Position numbers and translations under genes: made by a program. A stretch of 64,000 nucleotides of DNA. It comes from Eonycteris spelaea. Its lineage: Eukaryota; Chordata; Mammalia; Chiroptera; Pteropodidae. Below are positions 51,999 through 62,525 of this stretch, piece after piece. The notes beneath the pieces were generated by a model that had not been told where the DNA came from, did no database searches, and worked only from the letters and a program-made list of their open reading frames with translations. Each line of letters starts with the position of its first letter. Position 1 is the stretch's first letter. The stretch is from assembly GCA_003508835.1 (NCBI GenBank), contig PUFA01000316.1, positions 806,001 through 870,000 on the forward strand, read 5' to 3'.

Positions 51999-52775
51999 AA
52001 TACTTTTATTATTATGTTAATTCTCTGGGCTTGTTTGCAAGGAGCAGTGGAATAGAGAGTCCATGAAAAGCAAGGCTGAGCTGGACTGTGTGGTCTGCTA
52101 CCCATTTGAGAGTTGTGCCACATGGAAGATTTTACTTCTCTGCTTTTTTGGTAATCCAGAGACACATATTTTCTATCTACTGTTGTTCTAAAGGTCATCT
52201 TGAATTGATTCAGCCCCGTTATGGTTTAATCATATCCCTTTGTTAATCTGCAGTTAATATTCTGATTGTTGACATTTGACAGTATACTTATTCCAACAAT
52301 TTTATATTCAATGTAAGAAAATGTGAATTCTTAGAGAAAAAGTAACTTTAGTAACTAGAGAATTTAATAGTAGTTTTAATTCTCGTAGGTATTTTGTATT
52401 AATTTTATATAAGTATTTCCAGATGTATATGCAGGACATAGATCTTATGAACAAATTCTGGCAATTATTTGATAAATTATTGTCTGAAATTTTCTACCTC
52501 TGGACCTAGTTCAAACCTGAAAGTATCAACCCTTTGCTTATAGCAGGGATAGTTTAAATCAGTGAGACTAAGATATCAAGAATAGAAGCCAGTTCAGAGC
52601 AACAGATACTCTAAGAACCGAGGTGAATTTGGCTTCTGTTTATTTTCAGCAGGTAATTTAACTTGTTTTCTTGGCCAGGAATAAATAAGACCAGAAAGGT
52701 TAGGAAAGCCTTATGTGTTATTTAGTGACTTTTCATGTTTGTTCTGATTTCTCTATTTTGTGCTTATGTTTTCAG

Positions 52776-52913
52776 GCTCAGCTATGTGAATCATGCAGAG
52801 GATCTGGCCTCCAAGCTCCTACAATGTTCCCCAAAGAACAGACTATCGGCACAGGCTGCCTTGAGCCACGAGTATTTTAGTGACCTGCCTCCGGCTATGG
52901 GAACTGACCGATA
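52776..52913 (+). CDS. CDK14: CDK14 penultimate coding exon, apparently 2 nt short (frameshift)
   Basis: The acceptor TTTTCAG ends at 52775 and the donor GTGAGT starts at 52914. The first G completes Lys, then the frame reads LSYVNHAEDLASKLLQCSPK and continues through NRLSAQAALSHEYFSDLPP. This is the end of the kinase domain of CDK14. The family then continues RLWELTD, but here the bases at 52888-52900 are CCT CCG GCT ATG G. The codons CGG CTA TGG GAA CTG ACC GAT are present only in the frame 2 nt away. The exon is 138 nt, whereas the conserved protein requires 140. As written, the frame gives AMGTDR and then TA at the junction (genomically TAG at 52912-52914). The 3' splice phase still suits the original frame, which argues for a recent 2-nt loss or a sequence error rather than a decayed gene. 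Confidence 0.92.
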
Positions 52914-53039
52914 GTGAGTAGGACAAATCCACAACATCCAATCAAAGCAGGGACATCATTTTAGGATCTTTGTGTAACATACATGTAAAGAGATTAATAT
53001 GTTTACATGTACATGTGTAAGGTTATGTTTGTATATGCA

Positions 53040-53041
<2 letters not shown>

Positions 53042-53079
<38 letters not shown>

Positions 53080-53130
53080 AGGGAGAGAGGGGGAAAGAGA
53101 GAGCGAGGGAGGGGGAGAGAGAAGAACTAG
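53042..53130. repeat. (TG)n(GA)n microsatellite just after the CDK14 penultimate exon
   Basis: About 18 TG units (53042-53078) followed by a GA/GGGA-rich purine tract. It starts about 130 bp downstream of the exon at 52776-52913. Confidence 0.97.
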
Positions 53131-55429
53131 AACACGAGGGAAAGGGGTTGTGTGTGTATATATTTAGTGGAATCCTGCCATTCGATTGCTCGCTTACCAG
53201 ACACAGGAAGAAAATGGATTCCTTTTTTGCTATCTCTGCTCTGCAGTCTGCAGCTGCACGTCTTTGTATTTGATTATGTGTGTGTCCCGCAAAAATGATC
53301 TGAGCAGTCATAAAGGAAAAGGAAAATATGATTTACATATTTATGCATACAGTACTGTTTAACTGGCTGCAGTACAGAGAAGAAATGATTCATTCCTGTT
53401 TGATTCTCAGCGACCATCTTGATTGTAACAATAACCTTAAAAAGTGCTGCTCTGCAGTGAGCTGACGAGCAGAGTTCGCAATTGGTTAGTGCACTGAATT
53501 GACATGTGAGAGCTGAAGACATGTAATTCGTTTTAACTACAAATGCTCTTGGTATTCATTCAGACAGATCTTCTCTGGATCTTTTAAAACAAAACACATT
53601 CCTTGTTTTGTTTTTACAAAAGTGCTCATATTTACACAGCCTCTTTCAATTACATTTTAAATATTTGAGGGAGGATTTATGGCGGGATGGTCTCATCTTT
53701 CTTCCAAAGTGTGAAACAGAATTCTTGTGAAATTTTGCAAAACACTATTGCAGTAAGAACATTTTTTTCTAATGGCAGTACGTTCTTTCCATATGCCAGT
53801 TAGAGATATTTCTTCTCAATCTCAGTCGAATGGCCTTAAAAATTAAAGTACTGCCTATATACATAGGCATTTATAATCTTCTTATTAATCCTTGGGGATA
53901 CATCACTTACCAGGTACATACATCAAGTTATTTCTTTAATCTCTTGGACTTTAGACTTTTCCTCCCGTTGTAGTATTGGATTCTCCTTGACAACAATTCC
54001 CTTTATTTTGGAATTAAGTCCTAAGTAACAATGCCTCTTGGGCATTCCTACCCTAAACCTTTTTTGATAATTCCACATTTAATTTTAATTTTTTTTACCC
54101 TAAAGTAACTATAAATATATTAATCTACTACTTCCCCTATGTTTAGTAAATCTTCTTTAACATTTCATATATTATCAGCCCATATTTATTTCATATTCTG
54201 CCCTACTTCCTTTCTAAAATTCTAGCCACTGCCCATTACAACAGCTGTCCACATTAAAAAAATAATAAAGGTAAAATCCCTATGGAAAAATAATGAATTG
54301 ATGACGTATCTTCCTGTACCCCCCAAAAAGGGGGGGGCTTATTAGTTTATAGCTCATCAAACTCAAACATGATTTGTTTTCCCATTTATGATAACTTGTA
54401 ACTTGATATCACTCCTCTTTGGTGACATCTCAATCCCATCTGACTCCATGATTGCATTTAAGCCAGGATTTGGATGGTCCGTGAATCCTGAATTCTGTAG
54501 TAGTACTTTTCTGTTAATATGGACTTATTACCCACTTGCCACTTAGTTTATCAGCCAGTGGTTAAATCCAGTTTCTATCAGTAAGTAAATGCCTACACAT
54601 TATCACTCGGCAGCAGGCTGCCATCGGAGACAGCCTTGTCCCCATCATTAACAAGCACAATGTATGCAGAACACCAGAGGGGAATTAAAACCACAAAAAA
54701 TACCTCAGGGTGGTATTTTTAATATGAGAATTTAATTTGTAATTTCACAGATTAAGAATTTTGGCTGCATTAATCCCTTTATCAGCTCACAGCAGGCTAT
54801 TTGCAGAAGCGTAACCATAAGGCGATATTCATTGGCAGAAACACGTCTTTGCATAACGTTAAACATCAGGAGCAGTGAAACCTTTTGAAGGGGGGAGAAT
54901 AAAGATGAAAAATCATTATATTTTTAAAGCAAGATTCTGCTAAATGCCTCTGGTAACAATTTTGAGTTACAGAAATGCTATTTCTGTGTCTAGTAGATAA
55001 TCATTATGAAACATAAATCCAGTCGCAAGAAAGGACAATCCCAGTATTAAATACTACAGTCATTTCCATTTAGAACAACGTGGTAGTCTTGGTAAACATG
55101 TTTACAAAACAAAGAATTCTGAGATTTTGGAGACTTTTACGAACTAGTTCTTTTAGGTGACATAACTAGTTTTGGTGACTCTTATCTAGGTTAAAATTCT
55201 GCAAACTGTTTTTAGAAATTCTTAAAATACAACTTTACATTAGTATGAAGTATTGTAAAAGTTCACCTGGCAAATGGCTATAACGTTGACAATACCCTTG
55301 TGTACTTCCTTTTCAAGGAGATTTGGTAGGAAGTCTACCTGGGAAGAAGTGTTACAGAACCAATAAATGGATTTGTCTTAGCAACCAAGTCATGGTTTAG
55401 ATTCATCAGTTCCAGGAACCTCACTGCAT

Positions 55430-55805
55430 TATTCTGCTCAGATTGCTATAACAAAATACCATAAACTGTTGGGCTTAAACAACTAACATTTATTTGTCAT
55501 ACTTCTGGAGTTGGGGAAGTCCAAGATCAAACTGTTAACAAGTTGGTCCCTGGTAAGAGTCTCTTCCTGGCTTGGCAGACAGCCACCTCATTGTATCCTC
55601 ACATGGCAGAGGGACAGCCATTCAGATCTCTTTCTCTCTTCATCTTCCTATACAAGCCACTATTCTCATCATGAAAGCCCCACCCTCATGACCTCATCTG
55701 ACACTAATCACTACTACCCTGAACCCTATGCCAAAACACCATCACAATGGGGGTTAAGGCTTCAACATATAAAATTTGGGAGGGACACAATTCAATCCAT
55801 AGCAC
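55430..55805 (-). mobile_element. MaLR-type LTR (MST/MLT-like), antisense
   Basis: ATTGCTATAACAAAATACCA, GGGGAAGTCCAAGATCAA, TGTATCCTCACATGGCAGAG, CCCCACCCTCATGACCTCAT and TTGGGAGGGACACAATTCAA are in the expected order for the reverse of a MaLR LTR. Subfamily not determined. Confidence 0.8.
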
Positions 55806-56549
55806 TCAATTCTTTAAGATAACTCATTGCTTTTTCTAAAGAATGTCCCCAAAAGAAAAATATTTTGCAAGCAGAAAACGAAACTGGGTTAAAGGAAGAA
55901 GAATAAAACAAAAATAAGTTCAAAGTGGACTTGAGCCTTCTTGGCCTAGAATATATCGGACCCTGTGAGAAGAGTGTCAAGTCATCAGAGTCTTGGCTGT
56001 ATAGAGTCATTTCATGGATGATATGAAATGAAGTTGTATACTTGCCAGACTCATATTTGCTTTGAAAGAACATATTATAACATAATATCTTTCTTTATTG
56101 TTCTGTTCCTTAAAATCTCATCAATTTACATAATACCAAATTTAGAAGCAATATATTTTGTGCCAGCAAGGCAGGAATTGTAAATTTTCAAACAAGAATA
56201 ATCTTACAGTTACCTGGGAATCTGGCAGTTAAGCTGGCTAATTCTGGTGGTACCCTGTCATTCTCCCTCTGCCCTGAAACCCCAACAGCCTTGCCCCACT
56301 TCTTCACAAAGATTTAATTGCAGGGAAGTAAACGGAAGGCTGATTTAGAAGAAATTCATTACTTTTTTCAAATACACCACAGGGCATTCTCCTGTGTATA
56401 CTATCAAGTTACATGAATTATTGAAGCTGAACTACCCTTGTCAAAGTAAATGAACAAAATACACTTCATAGTGCAGAGTCCTTGATTTTATTACATTCAT
56501 TTGCTAATTCACAAAACTCAGATCTGCAGTAAAAGAAGGCCAACAAATT

Positions 56550-56722
56550 GGTGCAGTGTGAAGAGCACTGAACTGGGAATCAGACCACCTGGATTCCAGC
56601 TTCGTTCCGCAGTTAACTAGCTGGGCAACTTTCGGTACGTGCCTGGCGCTCTGTACGCTTCCAGTTTCTCATTTAGAGACACAGGATCCTCGAGGACCAT
56701 TCCAGCTATAATGTCTGCAGGT
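56550..56722 (+). mobile_element. MIR SINE, 5' part, sense
   Basis: GTGAAGAGCACTGAACTGGG, AATCAGACCACCTGGATTCC, GTTAACTAGCTGGGCAAC and CCAGTTTCTCATTTAGAGA follow the sense MIR (tRNA-like head and core). Confidence 0.8.
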
Positions 56723-56929
56723 TTTCCTACATTTTCCAAAATATGCCTTCTGTATTATCCTAAAACAACATTGTACCATTAATGTAGCCCCATGCCGTCT
56801 TTTTAAAAATAAAACAAGCACGCCCATTTCAAATATATTCAATTTGCTGCCTCCAATTGCTAGACTTCCATTATCTCATGAATCCTTTTGAACCAGAGCT
56901 TTGCACCCGAGACTCCAAAACTACTGTTT

Positions 56930-57973
56930 TCCAGGTCTTATCCACTAATCTTTTCCCAGCCCTCATCTTGATCCATCAGCGGAATTTGACATAGTTGACC
57001 ACCGCCTCCTCTCAGGAACATTTACTTCACTTGAATTCCAGAACAAGACTCTCCCATGGTTTTCCTTTTGCCTCTACCTTTCAGACTCCTTCCTGGATTG
57101 CTCCTAACCTGCCACTCCTCTAGAATGCCCTCGGGCTTAATACAAAATCTTTATATCTACATTCATTCCTTAGAGCCTAGGTGGTATCATCCCATCCTGG
57201 ATGTAAACATGTTTTGTACATTGACAGCTTCCAAACGTTTATCTAGAGTCCCATCTTTCCTAACTCCAGATTGCATATCCACCTGACTACTCAGCATCTC
57301 CCTTTGCCACCTCGTAGGTATCTCAAAGTTAATATTCCCAAATTAAACTCCTTACCTTTTCCCCCAGACTTGCTCTTTCTGTGGTCTTCCTCTTGTCAGT
57401 ACATGCAATGTCATTCTTCCAGTTGTTGGAAGTTATTTTTGACTCTTTTTGTCCCACCCATACCCAGTTCTTCCACGGACCCCATTGGTGTTACCTTCAG
57501 AATATATCCAGAATCGCATTTCTTCTCACTTCCCTACTGCTCTCACTGTGCTCCAAGTCACTCACCGTCTTCTTTCACCTGTGTTTTTGCAGTAGCCTCC
57601 TAACTGCTCTGCCTGCTTCTCTTCTTGCCTCCTTAGAGTCAACTTTTGCCGTTTCCTCTTTCTATATTTGTGCTTCCTCTTCCTCTAGATACAGATATGG
57701 CTTGCCCTCTCACTCTTTGGGTCTCTGTTCAAATGTACCTCAACAGGGAAGACTCCACTGACCTATTTCCACCCTAGGACTTCCAGTTTCTCTTCTCTGA
57801 TTTATTTTTCATCATAACACTTACTACTAATTGATAGATTGTTCGTTTTCATCTGTTTCCCCCAAATGGAATCTACAAAAACAGGATTTCTTTTGTTCTG
57901 ATTTATACACTGCGGGATGTCAAAATCCTAGAACAGAGTGAGGCTCAATAAATATTTCTTTAATGAATGAGAG
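56930..57973 (+). mobile_element. L2 LINE, about 1 kb including RT C-terminal region and 3' end
   Basis: The 5' part carries ATTTGACATAGTTGACCACC, a well-known L2 ORF2 word. It continues through CCTTCAGAATATATCCAGAA and AGTAGCCTCCTAACTGCTCT to the L2 3' end (GAACAGAGTGAGGCTCAATA, then AATATTT...GAATGA). Unusually long for an L2 relic. Open frames inside it (up to 126 codons) are remnants or chance. Confidence 0.88.
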
Positions 57974-58237
57974 AATGGCACAAAGAAACGGCAAAATATG
58001 TTTTCATCAACTGAGCTGTAGTTCTGAGGGGAAGGCAGACTATCCTGTCATATGTGTGTGTAAATCTGTGTAAATGTGTGTATGGCTGTGACCACTTGAC
58101 ATTCCAAAGACCAACACATACCATAATATTCCATGTGCTAGACATCCAAAATTGCATCTCAGTATCCATCTTTAAAAAGAAAAGATTATAAATACGTCTA
58201 TAAATACATAAATGATAACTTTTCATTACGTCCACAG

Positions 58238-58353
58238 TGTCTTCTATTTTTACCGTCCCAAATGTACGATTGCAGCCAGAATCTGGAGAAAGCATGCGGG
58301 CCTTTGGGAAAAACAATAGTTATGGCAAAAGTCTATCAAACAGCAAGCACTGA
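58238..58353 (+). CDS. CDK14: CDK14 terminal coding exon with stop codon
   Basis: The acceptor CCACAG ends at 58237. The exon starts TG, which completes a Met codon with the A that ends the previous exon (52913). It then reads SSIFTVPNVRLQPESGESMR and AFGKNNSYGKSLSNSKH, and stops at TGA 58351-58353. This is the conserved C-terminal tail of CDK14. One substitution stands out against the form I know, Ser in place of Ala in the PEAGE segment, and it is conservative. The frame within this exon is intact. If the 2-nt shortage in the preceding exon is real, the exon would instead be read in another frame and stop at TAG 58317-58319. That stop is in the last exon, so nonsense-mediated decay would not be expected. 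Confidence 0.95.
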
Positions 58354-59400
58354 TAAGTACAGCGTTCTCAAGAGAGCACAGGTAAGGTGATCCACTTTAC
58401 TCGCAAAGTAATATTGAATAGATATCAAATAGGTCTTTTTGATGAAACATTTCAAATTTATTTTTCCTGAGTATCTTATAGGTTTCTTGTGTTCATTATG
58501 GCATTTATCACAGATTCTACTGAGGCAGAATACAGTCAGTCACTTCCGTATCTTAGGCACTACTGGATTCTAACCAAAGTTGTATTTCATTTATGTAGTC
58601 AAAAGCAAACCATTTTAACTATTCATATAATCTTCACTGAGATGAGTAAAAGGTTAATGTTGGACTATATCGAAGCCACAGACATGCTTTATTTGGCCTG
58701 CGCAATTTTTAAATTATTTGCTTTCGTTTTAAAATGTGGAGATTTTACACAAAGGTTTCTGGGTTTTCTGGAAAAATCAGCAACTCTAGAGGGACTGTGT
58801 TCACAATCCTGCCAGAAGGTCGTGTGTCTGCCTGAATGGTGGCTGCCTCCCTTGGAAAGGACAAGGCTCCTTGCATTTGCTCAGCTGCCATGTAGACCAC
58901 TTCACTCATTTCAGATTCCTGCCAGGCCCCCAGTACAGACCTTATCGTGGTGAAGTTTTTCTTTTTTTTTCCTATACGATACTTTGACCTCTGCTATGCG
59001 ACAGATAGGAAACATAATCTAAACAAGGTAATGTCTGGGCATGTCAACCCGACCCACCCATCACGCGTGCTTGACAGAAATAAGCACAGGACGGCTACTT
59101 CTGAAAAGGCTGTGTCTCTTTTTATTGCCAGATGGAAATGTATAGGTTTGTTGGAATTTTATGCCCCTGTATATATATTCTCCTTCAATGTAATATAACT
59201 CTCTAAAGCAAAGAGACAACAAACATTTTTGCAGGGAAGGCTTTTTTTGGGGGGGCGGGGGGCTGGTCCGAGTGAATCGGAGGATGTATACAGCATTGGA
59301 AGAACTCCTCTTCCTTCTCCTCTCTCTTAATATAAAATAGATTAACAGGCTGAATTGGCATCTTGGCAAAGAGAGCAAATTAAACTGTCCACCTTGTCTT
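58354..59400 (+). other. CDK14: CDK14 3' UTR, proximal part (distal end not determined)
   Basis: Sequence directly after the stop codon in the last exon must begin the 3' UTR. I could not place the cleavage site, so the end given here is a working limit. AATAAA or ATTAAA words occur near 59380, 61110, 61650, 61770, 63308 and 63932, but none is singled out by the sequence alone. A 154-codon open frame at 58489-58953 lies inside the UTR and shows no recognisable protein. A G-rich stretch (G7-C-G6) occurs near 59249-59262. Confidence 0.6.
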
Positions 59401-61429
59401 ATGGGTGACTTGTCAATACCTTGAGCTATTTCTGGACTTAGCTTTTACATGTATTCATGTGGGGGCCAGTTTTGGCTTCTTAGGATTGTGGTTGGTGATT
59501 TATGAATGATTGGAAGTAAAAGATTCCCAGAGTAAAGATTGTGTGCAAATGCCAGTCAGGAAATGTTACTAGTGAACTCTCCACTTTGTCCCTAAGAGTC
59601 TTCATTCTTCAGGTTATTTCTCCTGTTGGATAAAAAGTTAACTAGAAGCACAACTTTTACTCCCCCGGTAGCATTTGTACTTCCATTCTGAATTTCAGTT
59701 GGTCAGACAAAAAATGGGGCTGAGTTTTTGACCAGTTACCTCTTGGTTCTAAGAAGGGTTTTTAATTCATGAGGGTTGCAGGCCTATCCTTTTTAAAGTA
59801 TTTAACCTGCTTTACCATAATGAAGGCCCCTGGCTTTATAAATCACTTAGCCAATTCAGTGGAACCAAACAAAAAGAAGACTTCATTTGTGCCTCCTCCC
59901 TCATATACACATGCACACAAGTAAGTCTGAATTTCAATTGCAGGGCTGTATCCTTTCTTCTCTGCTCTTTTGAGCTCTCTCTGGCCTAAGCCCGGCCAGA
60001 GCCCGCCAATCAAAGCTATTAGAACTGGTTTCAGGTTAGCTTCTCCTTGTGAAACCAAATCAAGCTCACAGAACATAAACATTGTCTATTAGGTCTCAAA
60101 AATTAATTGAAAAGAGATTTTAAAAGGTGCTCAGAACTGCAATCATCAATATTTGAAAGCCTTTGAAAAAATGTATTTTCTTTGCAGCATATTTTTTAAA
60201 CTAATTTAAGGTTCTATCTGCACTGTGGAAGCTCTGCCTATAGAATTATTTGATAATAGTACAAATATTTTCTCTATGAATATTTTTGTATTTTTCACAT
60301 CAACTTTTAAAGCTTTAATATCGTTATTGTTTGTGTTGTTTTCTTCCAAATCCAAATACTTCAGCTTGATTCAACATTCTACTGATGAAGCATCTAAATT
60401 TTTCTTTTCTCAGAAAAGCTTCAGGGAAGGTGTTTCTAAGAATTTTCTGTCAACAGAAAAAAAATTATTTTAATTTTTCACCTTTGTGGGTTCTAAATTC
60501 TAATCAAATGGGACCATCTTAGAGGTCAAATAATATAGCCTATATATTGTCCTAATATATCCTATGCAATGGAACTTATTCTGACCAATAGTGAATACAA
60601 ATTATAGACATTATAGAGCGAAAAGTCTACATAAGTAAGGGCATTCATAGAGAAAAACCAGAATTCCCTAGATTTTGAGGTTATTGATGAATTGTTTAGA
60701 GCAGGATGTGGCATCCTAAAATTTCCCCAAATGTCTCAATTCTTTGTAAAGCCCAGAAAAAAATGGGGAGAAGAAGAAGAAGAAAGAGACTGAAGGCCCA
60801 AATAAGCTAAGACTAAGCTAAAGCTAGCATTTCAACCATTTCTCTGGAGAGATACACTGAAGGAAATATGGAAAATGCATTATATCACTTCTCTTTTTAA
60901 AATGATTGAGGACTGAGTAGACAAAAGTGTTTCAGGTCCTAATATTTCCCATCCCTCAATGTCAAATTGCTTTTTTACTTGCATACTAGGTCACTTCATT
61001 ATTTAGTTAATAGTACTGGAATTGTATAAACTGGCCTTAGTGGAGAAGCTAATGAGGACCATTTTTCTTTGCAGCAGAAAGCAATTTTGTTTTCTGAGTC
61101 CTCTGACCAAATTAAATGCAAAGAAGACCACATGCACCAAAGTTAAAAGTGGAATAGGTTCATTGGATGATCATAATACTGTGCTTCTTACACTTTGTTA
61201 TCCTCTAAAGAGGTTAAAAGGCTAAAGATTACATAGACTGTCCCCATTCTTTTTATCAGCATTGAAGGGTAAGATGCTCTTAAACATCTGAAAGAGCCTT
61301 AAATGTACATAGAAGTTTTCCCCAAGGAAAAATCTAGAAACTATATTGAATACCATGTCTAGTAGTATCACTTATATTTGCATACAGTGATACCAAACAC
61401 ACTCCGAAATTGAGCTTAATTTTCCAGTT

Positions 61430-61620
61430 ATTCTTTTCTTTTAATTAATTTATTTATTTTATGTATTATGGTGACATTGATTAACATAATCCAATGTTTC
61501 CAGTGTATAGTTCAACAGTAAGTCGTATGTATATTGCATGTGTGTTCACCGCCTACAGTTAGATTTTTTTCTGTCACCACATATTATTCTCAACAGACAG
61601 GAAAGTATAGTCATTCTGTC
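61430..61620 (-). mobile_element. L1 3' UTR fragment, antisense
   Basis: The sequence GGTGACATTGATTAACATAA and the CCAGTGTATAGTTCAACAG that follows match the 3' end of L1 in reverse. It lies about 200 bp before the tRNA/5S SINE. Confidence 0.7.
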
Positions 61621-61824
61621 TACTTCTCTTTTTGCTGAATATAGGGAATAAATAAGAATGATGTCTAATCTTTTAGACATTTTTTTATAATTTTTTCTGA
61701 AATGGTATGTGTTCATGGTACATCACTTTTCAGTGAATCAGCCTGGTGAATTCAGACCCTCTTCAATTTGTAATAAATATACAGCTGTCTGTCTGGTGCA
61801 TGAAAAAATTTTATTTGGTTCAAG

Positions 61825-61833
61825 TGCAAGAAG
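61825..61833. repeat. Target-site duplication of the tRNA/5S SINE, left copy
   Basis: TGCAAGAAG, identical to 62075-62083 on the other side of the SINE. The perfect match of all nine bases suggests a fairly young insertion compared with the L1 relics nearby. Confidence 0.8.
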
Positions 61834-62074
61834 GTTTTCTTTTGTTTGCCTTTTTATTATTATTTATGCCTACAGCACCTGGTCTTCCTAGGTTGTCTCC
61901 CATCCAAATACTAACCAGACTGACCCTGCTTAGCTTCTAAGATCAGACACTGGGCTTGTTCAGGGTAGCATGGCCAGAGACCATGGACTGTGGCTCCACT
62001 GGGGCATGAACCCAGGACCTTCTGCATGTAAAGCAGAGGTGCTAACTGCTACACTATGGAACTACTTCCTCGAA
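61834..62074 (-). mobile_element. Composite SINE: tRNA-Val(TAC) + 5S rRNA, MEG-TR-like
   Basis: Read on the - strand, the element starts with a 72-nt unit (62062-61991) that is almost a tRNA-Val(TAC). Its 5-bp anticodon stem TCTGC/GCAGA surrounds loop TTTACAT, and its B box is GGTTCATGCC. A 15-nt linker follows. Then comes a 108-nt 5S rRNA-like unit (61975-61868) with the internal promoter blocks AGAAGCTAAGCAGGGTC and GGTTAGTATTTGGATGGGAG intact, and GTGCTGTAGGC at its end. The tail is ATAAATAATAATAAAAAGG. A 9-bp target-site duplication, TGCAAGAAG, flanks it (61825-61833 and 62075-62083). Hybrid tRNA/5S SINEs are known to me from fruit bats, where they are mobilised by L1. The 5S unit is about 13 nt shorter than the 121-nt gene, so this is not a 5S gene. 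Confidence 0.9.
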
Positions 62075-62083
62075 TGCAAGAAG
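62075..62083. repeat. Target-site duplication of the tRNA/5S SINE, right copy
   Basis: TGCAAGAAG, identical to 61825-61833. About 12 bp separate it from the tRNA 5' end, probably extra 5' nucleotides of the SINE transcript. Confidence 0.8.
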
Positions 62084-62319
62084 TTAATTAATTGTGTACA
62101 TATTTTGGTTACCCTCTCCTTGCCTTATATATTCTCTTTGCTAATCAACATTATTTAAGCATTACTGACGATAAAAAATGTGTTAGACTTTACTCGCTTG
62201 ATTTAGTCATCAAGCAATAATTTCCTACAAGTAGTATTTATCCAGATAAACAGGGTAGAATGCATAAATTACTCAAGAATTTTAATTAAATAAGGTTAAG
62301 GTTTTTTTAAAAACCAAAC

Positions 62320-62525
62320 TCCAAACAGGGCACATTGCTTTGGTGCTCAAGACTCTCTGGCAGAGCCACTACCTGAACACTAAGGAGCCAAGGGTTCTCA
62401 CATCCTGGGGTGCCAAAACGCCTCCCTGGGGAGTTTTTTAAAAATCCAGGTTCCTGGGTTCCAAGGATCTGCATTTTAAAGCTCCCCGAAGGATGTTGAT
62501 GCAGGTAGCCTTTGAACCACACATA
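62320..62525 (-). mobile_element. hAT-Charlie relic (MER58/MER5B-like)
   Basis: CTCCCTGGGGAGTTTTTTAA, CAGGTTCCTGGGTTCC, GGATCTGCATTTTAAAGC and GATGTTGATGCAGG follow the pattern of small Charlie-family elements. The exact family and the ends are uncertain. Confidence 0.6.

Larger units (their letters stand above)
21223..52775 (+). other. CDK14 intron, 31.5 kb
   Basis: This intron joins the two recognised exons with GT at 21223 and AG at 52774-52775. It contains a direct-repeat pair (22531/23541), MaLR LTRs, MER5A-like elements, MIR and L2 relics, microsatellites, and an L1 with a nested PTP4A1 retrocopy. Stretches with nothing recognisable include 23670-26760, 26890-27830, 28930-29250, 30530-31550, 31665-33030, 33755-35860, 39000-40650, 40800-42420, 42575-44280, 50460-51570 and 52000-52770. 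Confidence 0.88.
52914..58237 (+). other. CDK14 last intron, 5.3 kb
   Basis: GT donor at 52914 and AG acceptor at 58236-58237. It contains a TG/GA microsatellite, a MaLR LTR, a MIR relic and a long L2 fragment. 53130-55430 and 55810-56545 appear unique. Two perfect inverted repeats (53586-53614 and 54319-54337) are described in the findings. Confidence 0.88.

Noticed and set aside
53003..53311. Open frames with His-Thr or Cys-Val runs
   Set aside because: Translation of the TG/CA microsatellite. Not coding.
57381..57761. 126-codon open frame on the + strand
   Set aside because: It is inside the L2 LINE fragment and does not match the L2 coding frame as a whole.
58489..58953. 154-codon open frame on the + strand after CDK14
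   Set aside because: It lies in the CDK14 3' UTR, has no recognisable domain, and shows the mixed composition of non-coding sequence.
61868..61975. Possible 5S rRNA gene or pseudogene on its own
   Set aside because: It is about 13 nt short and shares one insertion with the tRNA-like unit, so it is part of the composite SINE.
61991..62062. Possible functional tRNA-Val(TAC) gene on the - strand
   Set aside because: It is fused to a 5S-like unit and an A-rich tail, flanked by a target-site duplication, has D-arm and T-loop changes, and lacks a downstream T-run terminator of its own. It is the head of a SINE.
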